Source of the DNA: Calliopsis andreniformis
Lineage: Eukaryota > Arthropoda > Insecta > Hymenoptera > Andrenidae
Reading direction: 5' to 3'
DNA: 64,000 nucleotides
Assembly: GCF_051401765.1 (NCBI RefSeq)
Contig: NC_135064.1
Span: 27,812,001-27,876,000, forward strand
Both the position numbers and the translations under genes were made by a program. The notes below the pieces were generated by a model that saw nothing but the letters and a program-made list of their open reading frames with translations, was not told where the DNA came from and ran no database searches. Within the stretch, counting starts at the first letter, position 1; each line of letters opens with the position of its first letter. Of this stretch, positions 41,401 through 55,200 are shown piece after piece.

Positions 41401-44400
41401 CTGAGCAGGATGAAAGTAGGAGAGAGAGAACTCAAGGAAAAAGGATATAAACGGTGGAGGTGTCGTTGAAGACGGAAAGAATTGGAGGGAAGAAGGAACG
41501 GGAAGAGGAAAAAAGGGAAATGTATAGAGCTAGAAAGAGAAAAGCATAGTAAGGGCACGAGCGCGTATCTTACATTCAAAATAGCAGGGATAAGAGTAAG
41601 CTCAGGGATACGGTAGAGAAAGGCAGCCAGTGGCGGAGGCATACGAGGAGCAGACGAAGTCGAAAGTCTACCGCGAGGGAAAATCCGAAAGGTGGGGTAC
41701 GCAGGTTGTAACATGCAAATTTGAACCTTAAGGGTTTTATGTCGAGCGATATCTCTGAATCATCTCCCCTTCCCTTTGACCGCGTCGATGGTGGCCCTTG
41801 GAGGATTTCGACCGATTTTATCCGATGTAGAATTGTCTGTCGCGTTCAGAGAGAGAAGGGGAACGCAGGTTTTCGCTAGTCGTTTCCTCTTTCGGGGATC
41901 CGCTGGATCGGCGTCCGCACGTCGTTAGTAGATGCTATCCCAGCTATCTCCCGTCGTCGCTTCACCGATCCTTCGATTCTCGTTTCATTCCAGGAACCGT
42001 TCATCGCCGCTGATCGAACGCCTCTTCGGAACCGATCGATCGGCGAGTGGTCCAATCGAACGGTCCACGGTACGCCGAAGAAGCGCAAGGTTTCGCGCAC
42101 CAGCGAAACTTTTCGAGGATTTTGATACACAGGAAGCGGCTTAAAAACATCGACCCATTCGCGTGTTTTCGCGTACGCGGCGTGTTTATGAAAGCGACGC
42201 GTCGCGGCGCGCCGGGACCCCCGTATCCGATTCAATTTAGATTGCGATCTCGATCGGCGCGCACCAATAAAAATACGCGCACGGCTCGAACGACGCATGA
42301 ATTACGAGGCGCCGTATTAAAATCGTTCGCAATTCCTATCTGATCTGGTGCTCGGCACGTCGTATAAGCGGATCGTTTTTCTCTCCGCGGGTTGATTTTT
42401 CTCATCGGAAAACGATCGTTTTCTCGCTTTTCTGAAATAATCATCGAGAGCAATGAAAGGAGTCCTCGTGTATCGAACGAATCAGTCGACAGATGGCAAA
42501 AATTGTATTACCTGAAGGCGCTCCATTCGACCAGCTATGAGCCAGATAACATGGCAGTAAAAATGCTGGCGCGATTTCTCACTGGGTTAGCCGTAAGTGA
42601 CCTCGTTGCCTCGTTACCAATATCTACGATTAGTCAAATCGGCCTGCGACGAAGTATGACGTAGATCGATCGTGCGGATTTTAATATCTCGAGACACATT
42701 GGCTGGGCTTACCATTCGGTAGTCACGAGGCACTTTGCTCATTCATCATGGTAACGTAGTAGGTTACAGCGCGGAGGGCGCGCGATTAGAATCAGTTACC
42801 CTTTACTTGCGCGCGTTTGCCGTCCCTGCGGTGATGGGTAACCCTTGATATCCTGGACAAGGATATCCCCTCGGGTGCCATCTGCCAAGGCCCGCTCCTT
42901 CTATCTCCCACCGTTCTTCGACCTTCTATTTTGCGGCCGCGTCCTCGCACGTTACCCCAAAAGATTGCACTCTCCAAAAATTAATAAGTCATATACAGCT
43001 TTGTCCATCAGCCTCTATTCTCTTTCGCTTTTTTCTGAGGGCCACTTTGATCGGGATAAATGATATACTATGATGATCTTGTTGAACACACCAGCTTTGT
43101 TCTACCATTCTGTTAGCCAGCAGACATCTCCTTGCTAAAGCTTTTGGAAGAGTCCTTGATTTAGTAAGGCCCTAACATCTAGTTATCTCAGGACTGCGGT
43201 TACCCTGAGTACTGAATACTGACGGTGAGTCTAGTGCTCCAGTTGTTATATGTATAAACTTTACTAAAATAGATTATTTTTCATCCAAGTTTCCAACAAT
43301 CTACCATCATTTTCACCAGTTACATTGTATGCCAACAATTCGCAAGTAACCCATCCTGTCTTGCAAAAGAAGCTTAAAACATTTCGATTATGACGAGCTG
43401 CACGTCCGAATTTTTCACAAACTACTCTTTTGTTCCTTATTTATTGCGACATGAATAAAACACGGAGGCAGTGAAAGAGGCGAAGGCTGAGAAGGGGAGT
43501 AAGGGATGGGCGATGTATTAAATGCAGTATAATTTTCAAATTTTGAGAAATAAATAACGGGTAAACGATAGGCTGACTCGCGTAGGGTCCCCTCCTCTTC
43601 GACGTCTATGTTCCCCTCGAAAACGCGCATAAATTCTCGAGGACGACGCGGGGTTTCGATTCGACAGAATATTCTCTTTCGGAGCAAGGGGATTGCTTTA
43701 GAAAGTATCCCATTATGTTCGCGCTGTTGCAGCGAATCGTCCAACAAGTGTTTTCGTTCCCTCCGAGGCAGTCGATCCGCGAGCCTGATTGCCACGGCGA
43801 ATCAGAAGTTTCTGTCACTCCTGTATACCATCGGTAACTAGTTAAGGAAGGACGAAAAGCGAAAAGGTAGGAGAAACCAGAACGAAAGGAAATGGCGATG
43901 GGCGGACGTCCGTGAATCGGGCGAGGTGGAGAGACGCAGGTCCCCGACACACGGTACAAACGTTTCTACCGCGTTTCTTTAATTGGTGGCATTAATCACG
44001 CGTAATTACCAAACATCTTGTAACAGCGCAAACGGCTGGACCGTAAGCGTCTCCTAGGTCGGGTTTGCCGCAACTCTTTGACCGCAGAGGCGTAGCGCGG
44101 CCTGAAAACTCGTACCTGCGTCACTCGATGGTCCAGGGTTTCCCTTCTTACGCCGCTGCGGATTAACCCCGAAGAGCAGTAACTGGCATCCGCGACTGCA
44201 ATTAGTACGATACCGCATGGAGTGGTTACCGACGTCCGGAGGGTCCGCCTAACCCAGACCTAACCCAGACCCGGCCACCATTCGCATAGCCAACCTTCGA
44301 AACGTCGCGCTTAACGAACGGTTAACTACCGTTTAGCGACGTACATTTTCCAACATTCTTCGACTTGCCTTCCACCCCATCACCTCCTCTTGTCGCCCTT

Positions 44401-44506
44401 GTTCACTCACTTTATCTCTCTTTCATCTCTGCGTTTGGGTGACATATTTTATTCTCGCTAGATTACTTATACAGTTGTGCAATAGGGTAGAAATGGGCCT
44501 CCATAG
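32409..44506. other. Gene-free stretch, AT-rich then GC-rich
   Basis: AT-rich to about 35.3 kb, then GC- and CpG-rich. Long open frames (36272-36916 minus, 38968-39522 plus, 39144-39818 plus, 41876-42298 minus) are rich in Arg, Ser, Pro and Leu, overlap frames on the other strand and carry no known motif, so I treat them as chance. A purine-rich tract lies at about 41395-41545. A tandem 11-bp pair CCTAACCCAGA lies at 44248-44269. A DREF palindrome TATCGATA lies at 39041-39048. This may be an intron or regulatory domain. Confidence 0.4.
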
Positions 44507-44821
44507 TTATGGTCTAACAGTAGATAGAGGTAGAAGGCCAACAAGAGTGGCGATGGAATCGGCTCTGCCACTGGGATGAGGGTTGGCATTAACGAGACCA
44601 GCACGCATTAGCCAGCGTCCTGCAATATTAACCAGAGCACGAGTGTTTTGCACCGAATTTGGCTTCGGCCCCGTCCGGCTATCGATTTCATCCACCGTGT
44701 GGGACGGAGAACGTTTTCTTCCGGTCTTCTCGGTTGTTCTTCGCAGCGCACTTCTTGTGATTATGATAATCTCTTCTGCCTCTGAATTTTTGACACTTGT
44801 AGCATTTTGTACCGCTCTATT
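44507..44821 (-). other. Unassigned minus-strand open frame, 104 codons, possible decayed mobile-element ORF
   Basis: The frame has mixed composition (VDEIDSRTGPKPNSVQ, then NIAGRWLMRAGLVNANPHP) rather than the Arg/Ser/Pro bias of chance frames around it, and ends in TAA. It begins after a TGA and has no good ATG. In a second minus frame, 44688-44816, it overlaps a short peptide with KCYKCQKF followed by DYHNHKKC. That recalls a CCHC zinc knuckle of retroelement Gag proteins, but the spacing is not the usual CX2CX4HX4C. Frameshift decay of a Gag-like ORF is one explanation; chance is another. Confidence 0.2.
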
Positions 44822-45231
44822 TCAAGCCAAAGAAGGCGATGCTTTTCATTTCATTTCTGCTCACAGAGGCATTGTTTTCTAGACATAGTTAATGAAAAAT
44901 TTATGAATAATTTGAAAGTAATTAACCCTAAAATGTAGACCAGCAAAATCCACTTTCTCCAGTGAAACTCTCCCTTTGGACCCGGCGAATTTATCAGTCC
45001 GTCGAGAAACAGTAGCGGGTCGAGCTGTATGCGCGCAGACCCGAGTCGCCACGGGAGAAGGAGATTAAATATTCAAACGCTTTCCATTAACGGTCCGGTT
45101 TATACTTATCGAGGATAAAGTCAAAGGGGTGCATTGGCGAGTCACGGTTCGAATAGAGAATAAAGGGTGCTTTTCAGCGAGCACGAAGATGCGACGCGTT
45201 TCGACGCCATGGATGGAGAAAGAACGCCGCA

Positions 45232-45266
45232 CCGCGCCGCGCCGCGCCGCGCCGCGCCGCGCCGCG
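45232..45266 (+). repeat. (CCGCG)7 pentanucleotide microsatellite
   Basis: Seven perfect head-to-tail copies of CCGCG. Reading through it yields Ala/Arg/Pro runs in frames that are repeat artefacts. A CpG-only repeat of this kind is prone to length variation and, in insects with DNA methylation, could be a methylation target. Confidence 0.95.
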
Positions 45267-46640
45267 AGAAAAATCGGGAAGAAAATGCGGCGTAAATTGG
45301 CTGACGGATTGCGAGTAACGGGCCGGAGACGAGGTCGAAAGAAGTGGGAGTAGGACGGAGGCAGAGTGGTTTGCCACGCGGACTGCCGTATGGGACGTAA
45401 TAGTTTAATTCATATGTAAATGGAGTGGCGAAGCACGGGAGAAAAGTCACGGGTTCTGCTAGGCGGAAAGGGCGCGCGACCAATTCGTACACATGTATGC
45501 TCGACCTCGTAAATCTGTAACAGGATACTCCTCGTAATTACAATTACGCCCAGTTCGCATAAACGTCTGTCCTACTTGTATTCTTTCGCCAGTTGCGCGT
45601 GTATAAATTTTCTTCCTCGTTTTCGCTGATAAATCTGTCTTCCACGTCTCATGCACTCATTATAACAGGCATGAGCGGTTAAAGGTAGAATTTTCTATGC
45701 ACGACTGCTGGCGTGATCCATCACTGGACTCTTAACAACACTATTAATTAATTTACATAAAAATAGCATGTTGGCTATCCTTCTGCGCGGCTCTAAAATT
45801 CCAACATGGTTGAACGATTAACGCTGAAATTCAGGTTTGTTGCACCATTATTTCTATAATAATAGTTAATGAATTCGTCGATGCTCCGAAGTGAGAGGAG
45901 GGAAGGTAAGGAAACGGTTGAATGCGAGCCGGAGTCGCATACGGCTGGCGACGAGCAATTAGTCTAACCGAACAGCACAGCGACCGGATCATCGCCGACA
46001 GAGAGTTTCACGTAGATTCGGTCGTCCGTCCCGTACTCTGTGATTTATGTTTGCCATACATTACCCACCGAATAATCCCACGAAAGGGTATACCGCGGCC
46101 GAGACACTCCCTCGACCTCGACGCCTGTGAACACCCTTCCCCTAGGAGGGTCCGCGTGCACTGCGCCTGCCACCCGCCGTTTAACCGCTACTCGTTGATC
46201 GCTCTATCTGTTTCAATTAAAACCATGCTCGTTGCGACGGTCCACCGACGCGACAGACCGTCCTCTTTCGATCGATCGATTCTCTTTAACTCGTCCTCTC
46301 GCCCGCCACTCGACGCGCGACGCCTCGCTCGTCCAACCAAATCGCGAAATTGTCGCGCGAATCAGCGAGTCTCGATCAACCTGCGATATAACACGTTCTA
46401 CGGTACACGTCCGAAACTCTGCAAATTGCTGACCACGCGGCATCGCGTGAGACACCTGGGTTCAGCTAACGGTGAGCTGCATGGCTGGCAGTTTTCAGAC
46501 AGAGCATCAGTTTCATCTCGACAGAGAATACGTTAACACTGACGAGGTATCGAGCACAGGCGAGATGATCTCTCGCAGTCACAGCGGCAGCGATCGAAAG
46601 CGCGACGCCAGTCACTCTGTTCGTCTCGGTTACGAGATTA

Positions 46641-46646
46641 TATAAA
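46641..46646 (+). promoter_or_regulatory. Candidate TATA box
   Basis: TATAAA within TTATATAAAAG, isolated in GC-rich DNA. Initiator-like CAGTTCG lies about 45 bases downstream (46686). No first exon with an ATG and donor can be followed from here, so the gene it would serve is unknown. Confidence 0.3.
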
Positions 46647-49177
46647 AGTCTCAGGTATTGTGCGGAGGGGAACAGGTGGGCGGAGCAGTTCGCATCTGGT
46701 ACAAAGAGTGGAATCGGTGTAACGGGTAGACAGTTGTACTCGTAGGAGCCACTCCAGTGACTCGTTACACGCGCGTTGCGAGCCGCGTAATCGATAGCGT
46801 TGTACTAGTCGCGTGGATTCCAGGCTTCGAAGGCGGCAAAGGCATACTGTAGAAGTCGGTGAACGCTAGTAACGAGGATCGCTGCCGATGACATCCCGTT
46901 TGTCCACAGTGGGACTTGCTCGAGGCGGAAAGCTCGTTGGTCTTGTTTGCTGGTCGCTCGAAAGGCGCGAGCTCCTCTTGCGCGAAAATCCGTGACGCGT
47001 TATCGAGCGGACGCGTTCGACGACCTGCCGCCGGGAGAGCACTCTGCCTCCAAAGGAAGTCCGCGGCACTGTCTTTGTTCGGTCGTTTCGCGGCAGCGAC
47101 GGCCCATTACCGTCTGGATTAGGTACTCGCCTTGCGATCGCCGTGTGAAGCGCAACGTCGTTACGCTCTCTAAATGGCTCCGTGCTCGGCGGAACCAGTC
47201 ATTTGCGATAAGGGCTCGTTTCGCGCGAGACCACTCTGTATCGTTCGAGAAGCTGCCACAGCCCAGGAGGGAGGACGCGAAAGGAGGGTGAACGCTGCGA
47301 CGGATCGAAGAAGGAAGAAAGTCGAGCATCGTCGCGCCCGCGGTCGCGGCCGTCGCGGAACCAATTGCAGTCGTCATGATTAAAGTGCGATACCCCTCTC
47401 CTCGCTGCGAACCGGATAACACATTATTCGCGCGAAAGTCTCTTTTGAATATTTTAATCTCGAGACGGATGAGGAGCTGCGAGTTTCTTCTGTACTTCCT
47501 TGTGCAATACACGGAGAGTATCTATATCTTGTGTTAGATACTTTACCGACTTAGTGTATGTTTTGACACAGCAGTAATCACACTCTTTTCGTATTTCATC
47601 TTTTCTACTCGGGATCACTATTATTCGGTGTAATGACAACGAGAGTGCAAAAGAATGTTAACTGAAACTTGAACTGTGAATAAATAGTAGTCTTCCATTC
47701 TATGTATGAGTTTTGCGGTAAGCTGATTAGCCTAGATCCTGCTGCTTTTAATATATTTATTTAGATAAAAGGGCAGTTAGATAATCAAGATCCAGAGGGG
47801 TGGTCGATCGGGGAAGATTACGAAAGTGAAAATGACGAGGACATGGACAGCAAAGAGGGGCAGGAGTAAGATCATGAGAAGCGTTCTTTCCGGGAGCGTG
47901 GCGGGAGAGTCGATGCGACGCGGTGCGACGGAGCTAAGGCGCTAGGGAGCAATTCCCTTAAATGCCCTGTCGTCCGCAAAAAGCCACTCCGTCTAAAAAA
48001 CAGCCTGGTACGTGCCGCGTCCGTGCGCGCTCCCCCGCACTCGTGTGCGTGTCGACTCGACACCCGCCACTCGGTCTATCGCGTTTCGGCCGCTCTTTTT
48101 CCTTCTCGGGATTATATTAGTCTTTATGGCACCGATAAAGTGCACCGTCGATTTCTCTACCCACCGCACCCCCGACCTTTTTCTCACACCCCTCTGCCCG
48201 ATTCACCGCCTCTTTCACCCGAATGCCTGAGTTTGACGTCTCACCCCTGGCCCCACCCCCGCCCTCGCCCTCGCCCGATCGACCTACAATTTTCTTCGCC
48301 GCAATTCTGTCGTCGTCGAAAGCCTAAGAGCAATGGGATCGGTCAGTGTGCTCTCTTTGATTTACCGTCTCTGAATGGATGCGGAAACAGAAGATACCAA
48401 TATCTATTACAGAATTCACGATCCCTTGTTTCAATATGATACCTTTATCGGGAGCACAAGAATATCTGATAAAGAACATCGTATACTCATACTCTATAGC
48501 AATAGTAGGTCTTTCAGAAGTGTATGGAGATAAGCTGGACTCGGCGCCGTAGAGTTGATTGCGTCACGTGCATCTGTGTGTAACTGTTACGTATTACAAG
48601 TGAGTCGTTCACTACAGAGATATCATAAGAGGCGTTTCTTCAGCCGGATCTGTCGAAAGTGAAGGAAGATTTAAATACTGTAATACGCAGTGGTTTTTCC
48701 AGACTTATAAAATCCAGTGGAATCGAATTTTGCGGTACATTGAGCGGTGCGAGATATTTCCAATATTTGAAGCCGTGTCGGAAATCACAGTCGCTTCAGG
48801 AAATGAAACGTGTGTCTAATTTCCAATGCCCACTCGGCGTGTATGCGCGCCCGAATGATCTCCCTTCTCTCGGCCCTCTTTCCGCGCCCTACCAACTTTT
48901 GCGCGACACCGACAACCGCTGTGCTACCGCATCCGCCATTGAAAACGAGTCGTCTTCCTCTTCAACGGTATGCTTCGCTCAAGATTCCATCGAACTCTCT
49001 CTGAAGTCTTCCTCCCTGAAATCTAGGTTCGTCTTCTCTGATTTCTGTCGGAAAATCCCTAGAGCTCCGGTTCGAGATCGGTTGAGAGTGAAAAAAAAAA
49101 CGGTGGTTGAATCGTGTACGCGTGTCGCGCGCAGCTAACGAGAGCGAAAGTTGTAAGAGCGAAAAACCGCGACGCGT

Positions 49178-49286
49178 GGGGTTGCGGCCGGGACTAGAGT
49201 TGCGGTCGGGGGTTGAGGTTCGAGGGTTGGAGGCTGGGGGTTGTGGTCTGGGTTAGCTCAGGGGGGCTGGGATCGGAGTTGGGGTT
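49178..49286 (+). repeat. G-run cluster with quadruplex potential
   Basis: At least eight runs of three or more G, several within variants of GGGTTG and GGGGTT, lie in about 110 bases on the plus strand. The complementary strand is C-rich. Spacing of the runs is mostly 8-15 bases, longer than the strict quadruplex rule, but several closer pairs exist. Confidence 0.7.
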
Positions 49287-52200
49287 GCGCATCGAGGAAT
49301 TCGCATCCATCGCCGAACGTCGGCTCCTCTCATCCCTCGTTCGCTTGCTTCTCGCATTACGTATGCCGAATGAAAGTGCCCGATCCGCCGCGGTGCGCAT
49401 TATCGTCTATCGAAAAAATATGAATAAGCTTTCCAATTTCCGACGTTTCGTGACATTTCTCTAGGAGGGTGGGCGGTTTTCAATGGAACGCCAACGATAC
49501 AGCGAAACGCCATCCGTTCCGATATTTCGACGCGTTCCGCGCATTCGCTCCTGGATTCAGCTTTTTCTACGGCTCGGGGATTGAGTCTCGTCGTCTTCGT
49601 TGCGATCCTCCTTGGTCGACCTCCCACTCGCGACAGAACCGATCGCGACGCGAATCCCGGTGAGGGTTATCGACACGATCAGCACGAAAAAATCCGAAAT
49701 TGTACTAGGATCCGAATGGAAGCGTTTCGTTAAAAGCTCGATCGTTTTAGGAAGGAATGTTTAAGGGCAATTTTATAGTGTCCGGCGCAGAGGTCAACCT
49801 ATCCTCGGATACATCACCCCAGACCCTCGGCGTCTCCTTGATGGATCGCGGTTCTCGTCCTCTCCTTCTCCCTCTCTTCCCTCGGCCTTCCGTCTTTCCT
49901 ACCACCACCGACCTCAGCTCTGCTCCCGTTCACCCTCTAGTCCGCATCCCTGCTGCCACCCCGTCCAAACCATCCACACCCTACGCTGTTCGTCTTCGAT
50001 TTCTCATCCCGTCCGATGGATTATGCATCTCGTTCTTATCTTTATTCTTTATTCGTTTTACGCGGACGCACAGAGGCTTCCTTTCTCTCTGTCGACACCG
50101 ACTTATCGCGATCGACATCTCAGCATGCGAACGATACGAGCAAGTTTGCAGTTGCGTTTTGCTGCTCGCAAGGGTGGTTTTTGGGGCAGGAAAAAATGTT
50201 ACCAGTCGCATGCTGTCTTTTCATCTACTTTCGTACGAGCCAGAAGATCGCTCTAAATCAAAGGGAAAGAGGCGGGAGAGGATAGAGAAGCTGCAGGTAA
50301 AGAAGTCCGCATATCCAGCGCAATTTCTGCGAAACGGGAATACCTCTCGGTAACTTCTTGCTTTGAAATTCCGTCGATACATCACGCCTCTGAAACTTTG
50401 CTCGCCCCGCCTTCGCCACCTCCACGCTCCGCCTCGCGGCGCCAACCAACCTTTCCTTTACCTTCTCTCACCTTTTCTTTTCTTCCTCTTTCCACCCCCA
50501 CCCCCATTCCTCACCCCACCCCATCCCTCTGCCACTGTCTGCATATCTTCGCATCTCCCTCTCGCTTCTTGTCGTTTTCTCCTTCCTCGTCCTTATCGGG
50601 TTGCCTCTTCTTTTGTCATCGGTAAACGATGGTCGCGGCCGATCGAGAGCCAGCTAAACCGCTGACCCGTTGACCAATGGCCTACGATCGAGAGGTATTT
50701 CAGTCTAAAGTCGTTTCCATTTTCTCAGAGACTCGAAGGTCCCGAGGGAAGTCGCAAACGTGATTTCGTGGCGACTGGATATTCACGCACGTGCAAAAGT
50801 ACGCTCGATAAAGGACATCTGGAGGGTGAGAATGAAGCGGAACGGGGGTTGAGGTAGTAGCTCCAAACGAGCAGCTCTAAAGGTGCCAGCGAGTGTGCAC
50901 AAGATCAAGCACGAGTGGGAGGTAGCAGTGATAGTGGTTACGCGTAAACCCGTATGAAATAGTCAGAGGAGAAAGTGTAAGCCGAACGTTTGCCATTCTG
51001 AATACAGCAAAGAAACCGTAGTCCCCAGTCGGCGCGCTTGCTCGTTCCGAGTAAACGTTCGCGAGAGGGAAAAAGACGTTCTCCTTTGGGCCTCCAAGGA
51101 GCACTCTTATCTCTTTCGCCACTGTTATCTCGCAAACATTCGGTTCAGCTCTACGCCCTGCTCTTTTACCTCTACTCTGCCTCTGATCCTTTAGCCTGGA
51201 CACCTATGCACACAGGTTCGAACATTCGAACGTTGAATTTCCTTTAATTGTTCAGGAAGCTTTCGCGTTTGTTTTCGATAAACGTGGATCATTTTTCTGA
51301 AGCTCAGAGGAAGTTTTGTGATTTCCGCTAACCAACCACAGCGCTTGGTAAAAAATTAGACATCCTGATTAAGCTTGATTTTACGATCCTCCTATATCTA
51401 TTGTTCAGTGATCGCATCGTGACGGCCTTCTATCTTTCCTGCGATAACGCTTGTTCTTTCTTGTCGTCTCTCCATCCCTCCGCTTCTCCGAAGAATGCCA
51501 AAGGCGAAACTGTGACGTTGACTAGGCTTTGTGTCGGGCCATCGACGCCTCCGCAGAAGAGGAAAGCACAGTTTCTCCGCTAAACTCTTTTCACCAACCG
51601 AGATAAGATTTGAGACGAACCTGACAGTTTATAAGTGACAAGCGGTCTGTGGACCGCGTCAGTTCTCAAAGAGGAACCGTGGCGAGGCAGAACTTTCGTG
51701 TAACTTAGCCTCGACGCGGGAACATAACTTTAATTACAGAAGTTTCTGCATTGTCCAGGAACACAGGCACGGCAAGAAACTGAGCTCTTTCTCGTGCCAA
51801 AGTTTTCCGCGTGCTTCGAAACAAAGCGATGAGGACCTAGCGGCAAAGAGGATCGCGAGAGATCAGAGAACAGGATGGAACGTCCTAAGATGCTCTTCCT
51901 TTTCCTTCCCCTCTTAGGACCTAACCCTCCAACCTTGTCTCCCTTGCCATCTCCCTATCTCTTTTAGATTAATATATCGAGAGCTTCGAAAAAGTTGAAA
52001 AAACCGACCTGAATAAGGCGGCTACGTGAATGGAAAGGAACGAAACGAGAACAAAAGAGAGTATCAGATACAAAAATAGAATAATATGATCAAAGTCGAA
52101 TGAAATTAAGGTTGAAAAAGACGTTATTACTGTTTCGTGGTAAAAAGTTCTGCTTTTTCCTTTTCCCATGTAATAAATAGACGAAACAAATTGCTTAGCA

Positions 52201-55200
52201 TAGAGCTCTATGTAAGAACGAGGGAAGAAGAAATTGGCAGGTCGTTTTCCCATTCCTAGTATAGTGTTCCCACGCGACGCGACGCGTTCTTCGACGATAC
52301 AAAGACGAACGATACAAGCGAGCGTGGCGTAGAAAGAGCTCGTCCGACACGAGTTGACATCAGCACGCGACCAACAAAAAACCGAGTGCGGGAGCTTCTA
52401 CGGTACTCTTAATTATCTTGTTAGGCGAGCAGCCGGCTGCCACCGTTCCTACATGCCACAACCCGTTCTCTTTCATTCTTGCTCGCGTTAACCGTTTTTG
52501 TCCCAAATCTCATGGCATTCCTTTTTCATTCCCCTTCCACACATTTGCAGTTTTCTGTCACTTCGACGATCTCTGAACGGAAGCATCGGTGATCTTACTT
52601 TCAGATGAACCGATCCAGAGATTATTCTGCGAACACTTTCAAGTTAGGAAGACACAAGATCTGCAATATTGAAGATACTGTCGTTATGGCACTTTGACAA
52701 CGTCGAGGCGAATCGACTGACTGTGAATCAGTCCTTATTTTTTAGCGGGTAGCAACGGCCTCCATGGTCGAATGTAAACCCTTGGCTTATTAAACGGTTG
52801 ACTCAATTCAAGAACAAATTGACAGACAAAGGGCTTAAGTCGAGTGCTTGCTAACATGCAAACGGTCCCATCCAATTGAGGACCACCCAACCTGCTTCTT
52901 TTATCTCAAGACAATTCGTATCTCGATCTCATTGACTGTTCCGTTTCTCGGAGTACGACGCAAAGAAAGGAACACCCGATCGAAGTTTCACTCCCTACCA
53001 GTCACAAATTCTCTATCTCCGTTGGCGCGTCAACGACTCATTAAAATCTCGTTGACGAAAGATTTTTATCGATTGCGAAATGGTCAAAGCGGCGTAGTTT
53101 AAAGCGATACATCGCTGAGTAATTTGTAGACATGAGGGTAAGTAAACGAAGCGGTACGAGCAAACGGCGCCACGAAGTCATAGGGGTATTCGCTGCGTTG
53201 ATTCGAGCCGAAGTCCTCCTTCTCACGAGGTCGACAAACGATTGCCGCTAGTATTTCGTTTAATCAAACAGCCGCGCATGCGGGATCGACCCAAAAATTA
53301 TCGCCTTTCGGGGCCATCAACACGGGCTGCCGAGCCGGCACAATAGTTGCCTGTAAATTGATCGATCGACTTTATAATACAACCATGATATGCCGCCTTT
53401 TTTAATGAACCTTGTTTATGTATTTTTTCACTGACACTGTGTAGGCAGCCCTCACTACGAAATGGCCTTAATTGTAGGAGGAACAGCTACATAGGTGTAG
53501 GAAGAAATCGAAAACCAAAGAAAATCGCTGGAGCGCGCAACACTCGGAAATCGAGAATGGTTTTAGGAGTGTTTTCGTGTAACCTGCCACCACGAATTCT
53601 AGTCAACTTTGGAAGATCCCCAGAGTACGTTCTTCTTTTACTTTTCCCGGACAAAGTGACAGTTAATCGATAGCCCGTCAAGTTTTTCCTTCTTCAATCT
53701 AGTCTGGGTGACAATTTTTTGAACGCATCTCAAGAATACCTCGTGCGCGTCATTTTCAGCGATTGTTAATAATTTAACAATCGATCCTTTCGATGAAGAA
53801 ATAATTCTGTCTGTTTCGAAGCATGACCAATATCAAATGAGAAATTCCCTTTTTGCGTACATTATCTGTCGCCATTAATTTCTCTGCGCGATAAAGCTAC
53901 TAAATAGATGTTGGTACCTATATCCTGTTTCTTTTAATCGTTTCTTAATGGCCAGGCGAATGTTGCGTCTTGAAAGTTGTTGTGGTAATTGCATCGTTTC
54001 TGCAAGTTGTACCTATTCCTTGATGCATGAAAACAAGAGCAATCATAAACTGAACGGAAAAAGAGCAAGAAAGAAAGAGAGAAGTAAGAAGGGGAGAAAG
54101 GGATAGAAGAAGGAGAGAGCCTATTGCTGACTGGAGACAGATAGGTATACTATATGACGTTATATGGATAGAGGAAGCGCGACGGGTGAATGTGCACGTT
54201 TCTCTAGATGCGATCGGACAGATGCGATATTGCCGTCGTAGCCGTGGCTGGCCTGTCGTGATCTTAACATTTCCTGTCGCGCACACGCGAGTGCGAAGTC
54301 TACGCAACCTTTCCTTCGTGTAAACGTGTTTTTTTATCATTCTCTCTTTTGGCGCCTATCTGTACCTGATACTTCTATCCTCCATTCACTCGATCAAGCT
54401 CATGAAATTCCATAAGGATGATAAAACTCTTGTTCCTCTTTGTATTGAAACTCAATCTACCTTGCTACGTGAAGACAGCAATTACTCGTACCAAAACACA
54501 TCAAAGTTTTACTACTAAAGTTTGAGTAACCATATAAACGTAGAATTTAAACGAACCTGAACAAGATAAAATGAATAAAATAATTGAACACAGAAACATG
54601 CGTGAGATAATTTAAAAGAGATGTCTGATGACAACAAGCTGCCTTCAAGACGGTGGCGTTAAAGCGTGCTAAATGGCGTCGGGGCGTCTTTGAGTAACGA
54701 AAAGGTGGCAAAGGAATGATCGGCAGCTGGTCGTGGGACGATCAGCAGCTTGTCGGCATTGCAACTTCGTGGGCGTGTTCCGTGTCGGGTAAGGTATCAC
54801 GTAACGAGCTGTGAACGACTCCTAAATATATCGGGACAATGTGGAGCAACCGCTGTCCAGCTATCGGCAACAATGAAGTCAATGAGACAAGCGCCGACCC
54901 GTGGAAAGACTCGATCGTTCCGGATGGCGCGGGCTCGTGCCGCTTTCGAGCAAAATTCTGAGGGACCGCAAACGTCTCATTTTGCTCGGGTCACGCCCCG
55001 TCGCAACGAGCCGTTTAATCGTTCTTTTCAATAGACCGACGTGTCTGCCAGCCAAACGCACCTACCGCAAAGCGTATTGTCCTTTGACTGCTGCATCTTT
55101 CTCGACTCGACCAGCGCGTCCACGAAACAGAACGTTAGACATAACTGACTGGATGGCCTAAGAAGAGGCAAGAACGTTTGCTTGACTCGTGGCAGACACC

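Noticed and set aside
44583..44882. Plus-strand frame with a hydrophobic, membrane-like segment
   Set aside because: It is antisense to the better minus-strand frame; the hydrophobic run mirrors Glu/Lys-rich codons on the other strand.
45922..46536. 204-codon plus-strand frame
   Set aside because: No motif; Arg-rich and His-rich as expected from CpG-rich noncoding DNA.
51205..51240. GGTTCGAACATTCGAACG as a tRNA B-box
   Set aside because: No matching A-box, acceptor stem or anticodon arm; it is only a short palindrome.
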